From Promethearchaeota archaeon (lineage in GTDB: Archaea; Asgardarchaeota; Lokiarchaeia; Sigynarchaeales; SOKP01): DNA of 8,254 nucleotides. The notes beneath the pieces are model-generated. The model made no database searches and had not been told where the DNA came from. It was given only the letters and a program-made list of their open reading frames with translations. Both the position numbers and the translations under genes were made by a program. This document shows, piece by piece, positions 1-6,319 of this stretch; position 1 is the stretch's first letter; every line of letters begins with the position of its first letter. The stretch lies in contig JAGXNR010000118.1 in NCBI GenBank assembly GCA_019894875.1, forward strand, positions 1-8,254, in the 5' to 3' direction.

Positions 1-800
1 ATTACGTATAACTTCATAAAATCTGGGATTTCAAAATCGTAATTGGGAGAAACTCCCTTAACATTAAAAGCGGTATTACATGGGTAAGAAAAAAGCTTTA
101 CAGCTACTTTAGTAAATATCCCCAGTCCTGATTTTGTACCTGCCCAACCACGCATAACACCCCTTAAACTTGGACCGGGACCATCACCATGAAACCAGTC
201 TGGATGGTTTTTTAAGCCATAAGATCCTAATTTCATAATTTCTCCGTCGGGTAATACCCATTCTACACCTAACACATTTCGAGCGCTATGCCCTGTGGAA
301 GGAGAAGTAAAACCTGGACCATTCATGCTTGTAGCGCTGGCTAATGGAGAAACCATTGGTCCTGCACCAGGCATATGACAGTTTAGGCCAAATTTCATTA
401 TTTCAACTTGAAGCTGAGCCCCACTCACATATGGTTCAATAACAGCATAAAGGTTATTCTTATCAATTTTTACAATTTTATTCATTCTTCGAAGATCTAC
501 GATGATTGAATTTCCAGAAGAAGGTTGATTCCAAGGGCCCAAACCAGTAGATTGTGCTTTAAATTGAATTTCATATTTATTACATAATTTTATTATTTTC
601 TGGACCTCCTCTGTAGTAGAAGGTAAAATAACTGCTTTTGGGACAGGAGAAAAAGGAATTGGCTCTTTTTCATCCATATAATTAAAAATTTCTGTACACC
701 AATTATAAGCGTAGACATTGGTAATAACTTCACCATCGTTTACATTCCCAACACCTACAACATCTTCAAATTCCTTAAAAATATGTTTGCTTAATACCAC
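1..800 (-). CDS. GlcD-like FAD-linked oxidase, N-terminal part (runs off left edge)
   Basis: Visible are 266 codons of a PCMH-type FAD-binding oxidase of the GlcD/D-lactate dehydrogenase superfamily; the C-terminal substrate domain lies outside the window. The start is a GTG at 800-798, directly after the TAA of the upstream Fe-S gene, with a strong GGAGGT (808-813) seven bases before it. Family signs are an N-terminal PxAVILPSTTEEVQKII stretch (residues about 54-70), the FAD pyrophosphate loop around STGLGPWNQPSSG (84-96) followed by VDLRRMNKI, a GAGP...SPLASATS segment (145-158) replacing the usual GGTxxxNAGG, the NVLGVEWVLPDGEI strand (175-188), and GTKSGLGIFTKVAVKLF near 221-237. Members oxidise hydroxy acids such as glycolate or D-lactate and pass electrons to a partner Fe-S protein. 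The zero-gap neighbour is exactly such a partner, so a two-subunit dehydrogenase is likely. The substrate is not deducible. Confidence 0.88.
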   Translation of the reverse strand, partial: MVLSKHIFKEFEDVVGVGNVNDGEVITNVYAYNWCTEIFNYMDEKEPIPFSPVPKAVILPSTTEEVQKIIKLCNKYEIQFKAQSTGLGPWNQPSSGNSIIVDLRRMNKIVKIDKNNLYAVIEPYVSGAQLQVEIMKFGLNCHMPGAGPMVSPLASATSMNGPGFTSPSTGHSARNVLGVEWVLPDGEIMKLGSYGLKNHPDWFHGDGPGPSLRGVMRGWAGTKSGLGIFTKVAVKLFSYPCNTAFNVKGVSPNYDFEIPDFMKLYV

Positions 801-2081
801 TTAAATAACCTCCACTGAAGAGTCTTTGGAAAATTTATCTGGGGGACTCAGTGCATTTAGAATTAGTTCACTTACATCATAAAACTTTAAACCAGAATTG
901 CTTTCATTAATAGCATCGGTTAAATTAGTTTTACAAAAAGGACATGCCGAAGAAATTATATCCGCTTTTGTATCCTCAGCTTCTTCTATCCGAGTTTTTG
1001 CAGTTTTAAGGGCAAATTCTGGAAATGCTGATTTAACACCTCCTCCCGCACCGCAGCAATATGCATACTCCCGATTTCTTTCCATTTCAATTAATGTCAT
1101 TCCTGGAATTTTCTTTAAAAGATTCCTTGGAGACTCATAAATTCCATGCGTCCCTCGTCTTTTTGGTTTTTCGGGTAGATTAATTGATATGAGAGGCATC
1201 ATTTGTACAGCGTCACCATCCCATTCTTCATAGGGTTCAGAATTGCGTCCTAGATGACAAGGATCGTGATATGTAACCTTATAGGGAACTTGATTTTTTA
1301 AAGTTAATTTAGATGTTTTGATAAATTCATTAAATAATTCAGTAGTATGATAAACTTTAAACTTATACTCTCTTTCTAAAGGGTAATCCACTTTAAAGGT
1401 ATTATAACACCCCGCACAACTAAACACGACCGTTTCAATTCCTTCTTTCTCAATAACATCAAGATTTTTATTTAGTTGTTCTATAAATGAAAGTTTATCT
1501 CCAGTCCTTAAAATCGGACTTCCACAGCAAGACTCCTTATTATCAAGAATTTTAAATGGATAATTGGCAGCATTCATCACTCGAGCGGTTGCAATTGCAA
1601 TTTCCTTTCTTCTATATGAGGAAGTGCAACCCACAAAATATAGAGTTTTAGCATCGGGATCAATCTTTACATCTTTAGGGATCCAATCTAATCTCTTTTC
1701 ATGTGGTTCATTATAGGGATTATTATTATTCTTAATTGCTTCAATGTACTGTTTTTGTTTTGGCATTGGACCGAGTCCTAATGAGACTAATTTCTCTCTA
1801 AGTTTACTAATAATTTCAAGTGGTTCTAATGTATTTAAAAATTTACATGAAACAGCACAACCTCCACACTCAGTACATTTATATACAATTTCTCGTAATT
1901 CTTCTGAGGGTTTAATTCTGCCCATTTCTAGAGCTAAGGCTATTACTATTCGACCCCCGGCACTATAAGCATGATAATTGAATAAATCAATAGAAGGACA
2001 AATTGTTGCGTATTTTTGACTTTTAATTTGCAACTGTGGAATCCATTTACATATCGAACAGCGGAGGCATCGTTGTATCAT
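801..2081 (-). CDS. HdrD/GlcF-like (Fe-S)-binding protein with two CCG domains
   Basis: Predicted electron-transfer subunit of 426 residues. An N-terminal ferredoxin-like part carries two [4Fe-4S] cysteine sets: C5, C8, C11 with C28-P, and C69, C72, C75, C79. Two CCG domains follow, as in heterodisulfide reductase HdrD and glycolate oxidase GlcF. CCG-1 uses C152, C185-C186-G187 and C222-x2-C225. CCG-2 uses DPCH (C275), C342-C343-G344 and C380-x2-C383. In CCG-2 the gap between the first Cys and the CC pair is 66 residues against 32 in CCG-1, so about 30 residues are inserted (roughly 281-318). No signal peptide or membrane helix is seen, so it is probably cytoplasmic or peripheral. It sits immediately before the GlcD-like flavoprotein and is presumably cotranscribed. 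The ATG at 2081 lacks a Shine-Dalgarno; the frame stays open upstream to a TAG, and an ATT at 2111 has a well-placed AAGGGG, so the true start may be there. HdrD versus GlcF identity is unresolved. Confidence 0.9.
   Translation of the reverse strand: MIQRCLRCSICKWIPQLQIKSQKYATICPSIDLFNYHAYSAGGRIVIALALEMGRIKPSEELREIVYKCTECGGCAVSCKFLNTLEPLEIISKLREKLVSLGLGPMPKQKQYIEAIKNNNNPYNEPHEKRLDWIPKDVKIDPDAKTLYFVGCTSSYRRKEIAIATARVMNAANYPFKILDNKESCCGSPILRTGDKLSFIEQLNKNLDVIEKEGIETVVFSCAGCYNTFKVDYPLEREYKFKVYHTTELFNEFIKTSKLTLKNQVPYKVTYHDPCHLGRNSEPYEEWDGDAVQMMPLISINLPEKPKRRGTHGIYESPRNLLKKIPGMTLIEMERNREYAYCCGAGGGVKSAFPEFALKTAKTRIEEAEDTKADIISSACPFCKTNLTDAINESNSGLKFYDVSELILNALSPPDKFSKDSSVEVI
808..813 (-). promoter_or_regulatory. 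Shine-Dalgarno GGAGGT for the GlcD-like gene
   Basis: GGAGGT lies in the last codons of the Fe-S gene, seven bases before the GTG at 800. It decides the GTG start and indicates translational coupling across the TAA/GTG junction. Confidence 0.75.
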
Positions 2082-2117
2082 CTGCTTATATTCTGTTTCA
2101 TTCAGAGAAATAAAAAT

Positions 2118-2123
2118 CCCCTT
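2118..2123 (-). promoter_or_regulatory. Shine-Dalgarno-like AAGGGG upstream of the Fe-S gene
   Basis: AAGGGG is six bases before an in-frame ATT codon at 2111-2109 but more than 30 bases before the ATG at 2081. Either the protein starts at ATT, with ten extra residues ISLNETEYKQ, or this motif is incidental. The position fits a normal ribosome-binding site only for the ATT start. Confidence 0.4.
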
Positions 2124-2152
2124 TATATTCTCATAGTTCTATAATTTTAAAT

Positions 2153-2161
2153 GATATATAG
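2153..2161 (-). promoter_or_regulatory. Putative TATA box of the Fe-S/flavoprotein operon
   Basis: On the minus strand CTATATATC forms the best TATA-like element in the 170-base gap after the response regulator. With usual archaeal spacing, transcription would begin near 2131, just before the AAGGGG at 2118-2123. The gene pair therefore probably has its own promoter. This is a pattern call in very AT-rich DNA. Confidence 0.4.
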
Positions 2162-2206
2162 TAAATATTATTTTCATAAAATTATATCAATTTACATTTT
2201 AAATTC

Positions 2207-2233
2207 AAAAAATTACTTGACTTAGAAGAAGTC
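2207..2233 (-). terminator. Possible terminator after the response regulator
   Basis: About 20 bases after the response regulator stop, the minus strand carries a short 5-bp stem (GACTT, loop CTTCT, AAGTC; 2219-2233) followed by a run of six T (2207-2212). The stem is weak, and the T-run alone would suffice for many archaeal terminators. Confidence 0.35.
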
Positions 2234-2251
2234 TAATTAAACAAAATATTT

Positions 2252-3142
2252 TTATTCGATTTCTAACAGTTGTTCCCAGAATTTCTTTATATTCAACTCT
2301 TTATTTCCTTTTATTGTAGATGCGATTTTACCGAGTACCTCCTTTATTGCTTTAGACTGTAGGTAATGGGAATTAGGTGTGATTGCACAAAGCATAAAGG
2401 TATCTACCCCATTACTATAAATATTTTCATCTAATTTTTCCACTAAAGCATAAGCATCTACTAAATCCCTGACAACCCTGATTGTGAATTGATTTGTTGC
2501 TGATAATTCTTCGAATTTATAAATTTTTATAAGTGTTGAATATAATTGAGAAGTGAGTTCTTTTAGATTTAGAGAGGGTATCTCGTTTTTGGGAAAAAAA
2601 TCTTTAATCTCTGGTCCAGTCTTGCTATTCCACACTAAATAAAAGATATAGAAAAAGTCCGCTCTGCGATGCTTCTTTAAAGAAGGTTCTTCAAATTTCA
2701 ATATCTCTTTTAATTCATGTTCAATAACTATGGATGTTTTTCTAATTTCAATATACTTCTGTATTGTTTCTTCAATCCGCAATAATAATTCGGTAGATCT
2801 AAATGGTTTAGTAATATAATCATCAGCACCTAAAAGTTTACCAAATCTTACATCATCAGGTTCTGCTTTACCTGACAAAAAAATAAATGGTATCCTTGAC
2901 CATTCTGGGTTTTCTGATACTTTCATGTATAGGTCATACCCATCCATCTCTGGCATTAAGATATCACTAATGATAAGATCTGGTAGTTGTTCAAGATTTG
3001 AAAGCTTATCTAATCCTTCCTTGCCATTGAGAGCAGATATCAGTTTGAAATCATTCATTTCTAAAAAGATTTTTAAGTTTTGGACAAGTGTTCTATCATC
3101 TTCAACCAGAAAAACAATACGATCCATATTCAAAAGACTCAT
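2252..3142 (-). CDS. Response regulator: REC domain plus longin/roadblock-like C-terminal domain
   Basis: A 296-residue protein. Residues about 7-130 are a complete phosphoacceptor (REC) domain: acidic pocket E14/D15/D16, phospho-Asp D60 in the IISDILMPEMDGYDLY strand/loop, switch Ser S90, and K112-P113-F114. All catalytic positions are present, so it should be phosphorylated by a histidine kinase, none of which is in the window. A helical linker (about 118-150) leads to a C-terminal domain (about 160-290) that is not a recognisable helix-turn-helix. It opens with a strand-turn-strand FYIFYLVWNSKTGPEIKDFF (164-183) and then helix NLKELTSQLYSTL, the look of the longin/roadblock-like domains abundant in Asgard archaea. 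Output is thus more likely protein-protein, perhaps GTPase or cytoskeleton related, than DNA binding; that part is inference. Start ATG 3142 has no Shine-Dalgarno; a second ATG at 3127 (M6) is possible. Confidence 0.88.
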   Translation of the reverse strand: MSLLNMDRIVFLVEDDRTLVQNLKIFLEMNDFKLISALNGKEGLDKLSNLEQLPDLIISDILMPEMDGYDLYMKVSENPEWSRIPFIFLSGKAEPDDVRFGKLLGADDYITKPFRSTELLLRIEETIQKYIEIRKTSIVIEHELKEILKFEEPSLKKHRRADFFYIFYLVWNSKTGPEIKDFFPKNEIPSLNLKELTSQLYSTLIKIYKFEELSATNQFTIRVVRDLVDAYALVEKLDENIYSNGVDTFMLCAITPNSHYLQSKAIKEVLGKIASTIKGNKELNIKKFWEQLLEIE

Positions 3143-3171
3143 GTATTTAATATTATGATATTATGACTCTT

Positions 3172-3183
3172 CTATAATAAAAG
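3172..3183 (-). promoter_or_regulatory. Putative TATA box of the response regulator
   Basis: Minus-strand CTTTTATTATAG lies about 30-40 bases before the ATG at 3142. Usual spacing would put the transcript start around 3152, giving a leader of about ten bases, consistent with the missing Shine-Dalgarno. AT-richness limits confidence. Confidence 0.33.
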
Positions 3184-3232
3184 AATGAATATTTAACATT
3201 TATGAAATGAAAAATTTTAGAAACCGTTGTTT

Positions 3233-3254
3233 AAAATATTATTTCTAATATTTT
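3233..3254 (-). terminator. Hairpin with GAAA tetraloop after the FAD oxidase gene
   Basis: A perfect 9-bp inverted repeat (AAAATATTA / TAATATTTT) encloses four bases. On the transcribed minus strand the loop reads GAAA, a GNRA-type tetraloop, and the 3' arm ends in TTTT. It lies ten bases after the tandem TAA TAA stop of the FAD oxidase gene. It is probably a 3'-end or termination structure; the stem is all A/T and so only moderately stable. Confidence 0.5.
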
Positions 3255-3263
3255 GTCGTCTTA

Positions 3264-4727
3264 TTAACCGTCAAAACACAAAATTCCTGGATTTAGTACA
3301 TCATTTGGGTCAAAAATCTTTTTTACCTTTTTTAGTGCTGATTGTGTTGAATCTTGATGACGTTTATAAACTTCTTTTGCCCATAAACCATAAGGTCTGT
3401 TAAAAAATGCACCTTCATCCATAAGCTTAACACTAAGGCTCAGAAATTTTGCTCTAACCTCTTTTACGGCTTTTGGATCTTGGTGATCATAATAAATATC
3501 AAATTCACAATGGTATGATGTTCCCTGATTAATAGCTTGAATATAAATCCCAAGATTCTCCTGAATTTCATGATCTACCAAGGAGATATATTTAGAAATT
3601 TTTTCAAAATTAGTAATAAAGAAGATGTCTTGAAAATCATTTGTTAATCGTTTCCTCCACGGGTGAGTAGTTGAGTTATTTAAAGCGTTAATAATTTCTT
3701 TATCGGTTATTGGACTCTCTTTTTTCAAATGGTTAAGTTTAAGATCAGTTATAATATCATCAATATCCCCTTCTTGGTAAAAAATCTTGTCGTTTGCTAA
3801 TTCTCCACGTCCTCCTAATATGTAGATCAAATTCCAATTAGTTAACTTTTTAGATAATTCTTTAATATCTTCAGGTAATTGTCTAATCAAACAGGCTAAA
3901 TTGATGTTGTTTAAAATTAGCAATTCATTGGTTAATCGATATTTTAATAATAACTGTTGAAGTTTTAATAAATCTTGAAGATTATCCGATTGGAGGTGAA
4001 CAACTTTTTGAATTGAGGGTAATAATTCCAATTTGAGGGTTGCCCATGTTACAATTCCCAAACTTCCTTGAGCTCCTTGTATTAACCTAAAAGGGCTAAA
4101 TTGAGTTGGACCCATTGGATTAGCTTGTGCTTGACCAGATTTCTTTTGTTGTTTTAAAGATCCAGGTCCAGCAGCAGTACCCGTTCTAAATAAATCTCCT
4201 GTTCCAAAAATAACCTCAGTACATAATAATGGATCAGAACTATCCCATTGATAACGAGGGATTGTGACCGGTACTCTTTCCAGGGCTGCAGTGAGTACAG
4301 ATTTATCTTTTCTAGGGTGTAGAGGAAGTAACACTCTTAATCCTTTCTTTTGAAGAATTGGAATTAATTGACCGAATACTACTCCGGGTTCAACCATTAT
4401 AACCCTATTTTTCCTATCAATGTTGAGGATTTTATTCATTTTAGAAAGATTCACAATAACAGTATTACTCTTTTGTGGAACTGTATCTCCATGATAATGA
4501 ATATGGGAGCTTGAACTAATGGGAATTACTGAAAACCCTAATGAATTTGCGAGTTTTAAAATCTTTTCCACTTGTTTTGCTTTTCGTGGCCATATAATGA
4601 AACTTGGTACTTTTCCTTCCACAAAACTTAGATCTTTTGAATAGCTTTCTAATACCTCAGGATCATCTGAAACAAATTTTGAACCACAGATCTTAACGAA
4701 ATTTTTGTGTAAATCTTCTACTCTCAT
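3264..4727 (-). CDS. FAD-binding oxidoreductase (PCMH/FAD-linked oxidase C-terminal family)
   Basis: A 487-residue full-length flavoprotein of the COG0277-type oxidase group. The FAD-binding half covers roughly residues 35-240: FIIWPRKAKQVEKILKLAN, then IPISSSSHIHYHGDTVP, VIVNLSKMNKI, the VEPGVVFGQLIPILQKKGL helix, and QGAQGSLGIVTWATLKLELLP at the end. The C-terminal half ends in KKIFDPNDVLNPG, typical of FAD-linked oxidase C domains. Instead of the usual GGxxxTNAGG loop it has HPRKDKSVLTAALERVPVT, and an extra segment rich in G, P, Q and K (TAAGPGSLKQQKKSGQAQAN) precedes the GSLGIVT motif. So the active site differs from glycolate and lactate oxidases, and the substrate is unknown. No partner Fe-S gene adjoins it; it could share the HdrD/GlcF-like protein downstream. 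Start ATG 4727 is leader-poor, with no Shine-Dalgarno. Stop is a tandem TAA TAA. Confidence 0.88.
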   Translation of the reverse strand: MRVEDLHKNFVKICGSKFVSDDPEVLESYSKDLSFVEGKVPSFIIWPRKAKQVEKILKLANSLGFSVIPISSSSHIHYHGDTVPQKSNTVIVNLSKMNKILNIDRKNRVIMVEPGVVFGQLIPILQKKGLRVLLPLHPRKDKSVLTAALERVPVTIPRYQWDSSDPLLCTEVIFGTGDLFRTGTAAGPGSLKQQKKSGQAQANPMGPTQFSPFRLIQGAQGSLGIVTWATLKLELLPSIQKVVHLQSDNLQDLLKLQQLLLKYRLTNELLILNNINLACLIRQLPEDIKELSKKLTNWNLIYILGGRGELANDKIFYQEGDIDDIITDLKLNHLKKESPITDKEIINALNNSTTHPWRKRLTNDFQDIFFITNFEKISKYISLVDHEIQENLGIYIQAINQGTSYHCEFDIYYDHQDPKAVKEVRAKFLSLSVKLMDEGAFFNRPYGLWAKEVYKRHQDSTQSALKKVKKIFDPNDVLNPGILCFDG

Positions 4728-4759
4728 AGTTGATAAAGTCTATTTGAATCCATTTGTTT

Positions 4760-4772
4760 TGTAAAATATTTG
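4760..4772 (-). promoter_or_regulatory. Putative TATA-like box of the FAD oxidase
   Basis: Minus-strand CAAATATTTTAC sits about 35-45 bases before the ATG at 4727, in the 112-base gap shared with the divergent stress-protein gene. It would give a very short leader. The plus-strand promoter for the other gene must lie in the same gap, but I see no convincing single candidate. Confidence 0.28.
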
Positions 4773-4839
4773 TATTAATTAAGATGTTATCATTAGAATA
4801 ATTAAAAGTAAAAAACAAAGGAATATTAAGATATTTTAA

Positions 4840-5298
4840 GTGATAAAATTGTATAAAAAAATTTTATTAGCAACTGATGGCTCTGAACATGCATTTAATG
4901 CGGCTAATAAAGCAGTTGAATTTCAAAAAATTTGGAAAAGTGAAGTTGTAATAATCCACTCAATTAAAGATAATAGAATTCCCTCAGAACTTTATCCAAA
5001 TATTGAAAGTCTGTATTCAAAATATAGCAACATTGAAGAAGTATATAAAGAGGCGGGAAGCAGACTACTAAATAAGACTAAGAAAATGTTTGGAGAAAGA
5101 CAGTCTTCAGTTGAAACTCGCTTAATTGAAAATAAATCCCCTGGGGATTATATTAGACGAGTTGTGGAAGAAGAGAATTTCGATCTTGTCATTTTAGGAA
5201 GTAGAGGACAACATTCTAAAGTGAAAAACGTCTTATTAGGAACTGTTTCCTCTAAAGTTTCTAAAAATGCTCCATGTGACGTTTTAATAGTTAAATAA
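4840..5298 (+). CDS. Universal stress protein (UspA family)
   Basis: A 152-residue single USP domain, the usual length. It opens KKILLATDGSEHA with the conserved Asp (D13) after the first strand, and ends with the ATP-binding loop LGSRG...LLGTVS and the strand CDVLIV. The usual G-x2-G-x9-G(S/T) signature is G-x2-G-x10-G-T here, one residue longer in the loop, though the sequence still looks like the ATP-binding subgroup. Start GTG at 4840 puts the first strand at the expected distance; an internal TTG at 4849 is less likely, and neither has a good Shine-Dalgarno. USPs bind nucleotides and act in stress or energy-state signalling, mostly as cytoplasmic dimers; the specific role is unknown. It is divergent from the FAD oxidase and 82 bases before the cyclase-family gene, possibly cotranscribed. 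Confidence 0.9.
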   Translation: MIKLYKKILLATDGSEHAFNAANKAVEFQKIWKSEVVIIHSIKDNRIPSELYPNIESLYSKYSNIEEVYKEAGSRLLNKTKKMFGERQSSVETRLIENKSPGDYIRRVVEEENFDLVILGSRGQHSKVKNVLLGTVSSKVSKNAPCDVLIVK

Positions 5299-5310
5299 GT
5301 TATAAAAACA

Positions 5311-5320
5311 ATATATTTAT
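5311..5320 (+). promoter_or_regulatory. Possible TATA box before the cyclase-family gene
   Basis: ATATATTTAT lies about 65 bases before the ATG at 5381. Typical spacing would start transcription near 5341, leaving a leader of about 40 bases. The T-rich stretch at 5321-5333 just after it could instead end the stress-protein transcript. Confidence 0.3.
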
Positions 5321-5380
5321 GATTTTTTGTCTTTACCATAATTAGTTTGAAACTGTTATTTAATTAGAGAAAGATTAATT

Positions 5381-6181
5381 ATGAAAAATACGAACTTTGT
5401 TGATTTGAGCTTGGAAATTAAGCAAGGATTAGGTGACTTGCCACCTGAATTTAAATATCTTGAAGAAGGCTTATCTGCTAAAGTCAAACATGCAGATCAT
5501 AAAGATAGTATACCTATAATGCTTAGTTCATTTCCAGGTATTACAGCGGAGGATCTTCCAGAGGGATTAGCGTGGGCTGATGATTTTTTATCATTAGGTG
5601 TACATATGGGTACTCATATGGATGCTCCGTGGCATTATCATCCAACCAGCGAAGGGAAAAAATCAAAAACCATTGATGAAATCCCTATCGAATATTGTTT
5701 CAGTGATGGGGTTGTGTTGGATATGACACACAAGGAAGTGGGAGATTTGATCAGCACAGAAGATATTCAAGATGCTCTTCAAAAAATAAAATATAAGATA
5801 AAACCTTTGGATATTGTATTGATCAGGACTGATGCAGATAAGTTCTGGGATACATTAAAATACTGGACAGATTATACGGGTGTTGGAAGAGAAGGAACGA
5901 TTTGGTTAGTAGATCAAGGTGTAAAAGTAGTAGGAACTGACGCAGCGGGTTGGGACCGCCCTTTCCACTTTCAAGCTAGAGAATTTCGTGAGACGGGAAA
6001 CAAAAATTTAATTTGGGAAGGACATTATGCAGGTATTGAGAGGGAGTATTATCAAATGGAGAAATTAACCAACTTAGATAAGTTACCCCCTTATGGTTTC
6101 AAGGTAAGTTGCTTTCCTATTAAGATTTTAAAAGCTAGTGCCGCGTGGGTAAGACCTGTTGCTATATTCGAAAATTATTAA
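5381..6181 (+). CDS. Cyclase / kynurenine formamidase-family metal-dependent hydrolase
   Basis: A 266-residue soluble protein of the cyclase family (Pfam PF04199), whose members hydrolyse amides, lactones or similar bonds with divalent metal, usually Zn or Mn. The metal motif is complete: H75-x3-H79-x-D81 with H85 in VHMGTHMDAPWHYHP, and H215-x11-E227 leading into EKLTNLDKLP. This is the same ligand pattern and spacing as bacterial arylformamidase KynB. Other family marks are DIVLIRTDAD (144-153), VVGTDAAGWDRP (183-194) and a C-terminal FPIKILKASAAWVRPVAIFE strand pair. It is about 55 residues longer than typical KynB, with extra sequence near 20-65 and 155-170, so it is probably a relative with another substrate. 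No tryptophan-degradation gene is nearby. Start ATG 5381 aligns with the family's N-terminal DLSLEI strand. Confidence 0.88.
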   Translation: MKNTNFVDLSLEIKQGLGDLPPEFKYLEEGLSAKVKHADHKDSIPIMLSSFPGITAEDLPEGLAWADDFLSLGVHMGTHMDAPWHYHPTSEGKKSKTIDEIPIEYCFSDGVVLDMTHKEVGDLISTEDIQDALQKIKYKIKPLDIVLIRTDADKFWDTLKYWTDYTGVGREGTIWLVDQGVKVVGTDAAGWDRPFHFQAREFRETGNKNLIWEGHYAGIEREYYQMEKLTNLDKLPPYGFKVSCFPIKILKASAAWVRPVAIFENY

Positions 6182-6319
6182 ATAAGCTTTATAGTTCGAT
6201 TTCCAAGTTAAACAAAAAAATTAGAAATTAATTCTCAGTGATGTAAAAAAATGAAAAAATACAGCAATTACAGGATTAAATGCAATTGAGAAAAGAAAAA
6301 AGATAGTATAATTAAAGAA

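Noticed and set aside
898..1140. Plus-strand open frame opposite the Fe-S gene
   Set aside because: It is antisense to the cysteine-rich CCG coding sequence, with no recognisable domain.
1744..1968. Plus-strand open frame opposite the Fe-S gene
   Set aside because: Shadow of the minus-strand gene; no Shine-Dalgarno and no family features.
2078..2101. Minus-strand 7-codon mini-ORF (ATG AAA CAG ...) whose TGA overlaps the ATG at 2081
   Set aside because: Could be a leader peptide coupled to the Fe-S gene, but it is very short, its spacing from the AAGGGG is long (16 bases), and an in-frame extension from ATT explains the region equally well.
2925..3158. Plus-strand open frame opposite the REC domain
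   Set aside because: Complement of a clearly conserved REC domain; low-complexity protein.
5148..5339. Minus-strand open frame overlapping the stress-protein 3' end
   Set aside because: Overlaps the conserved ATP-binding loop of the real gene and has no family features.
6251..6289. Plus-strand 12-codon ORF (ATG AAA AAA TAC) before the ABC ATPase
   Set aside because: No clear Shine-Dalgarno and too short to judge in an A-rich gap; expected by chance.
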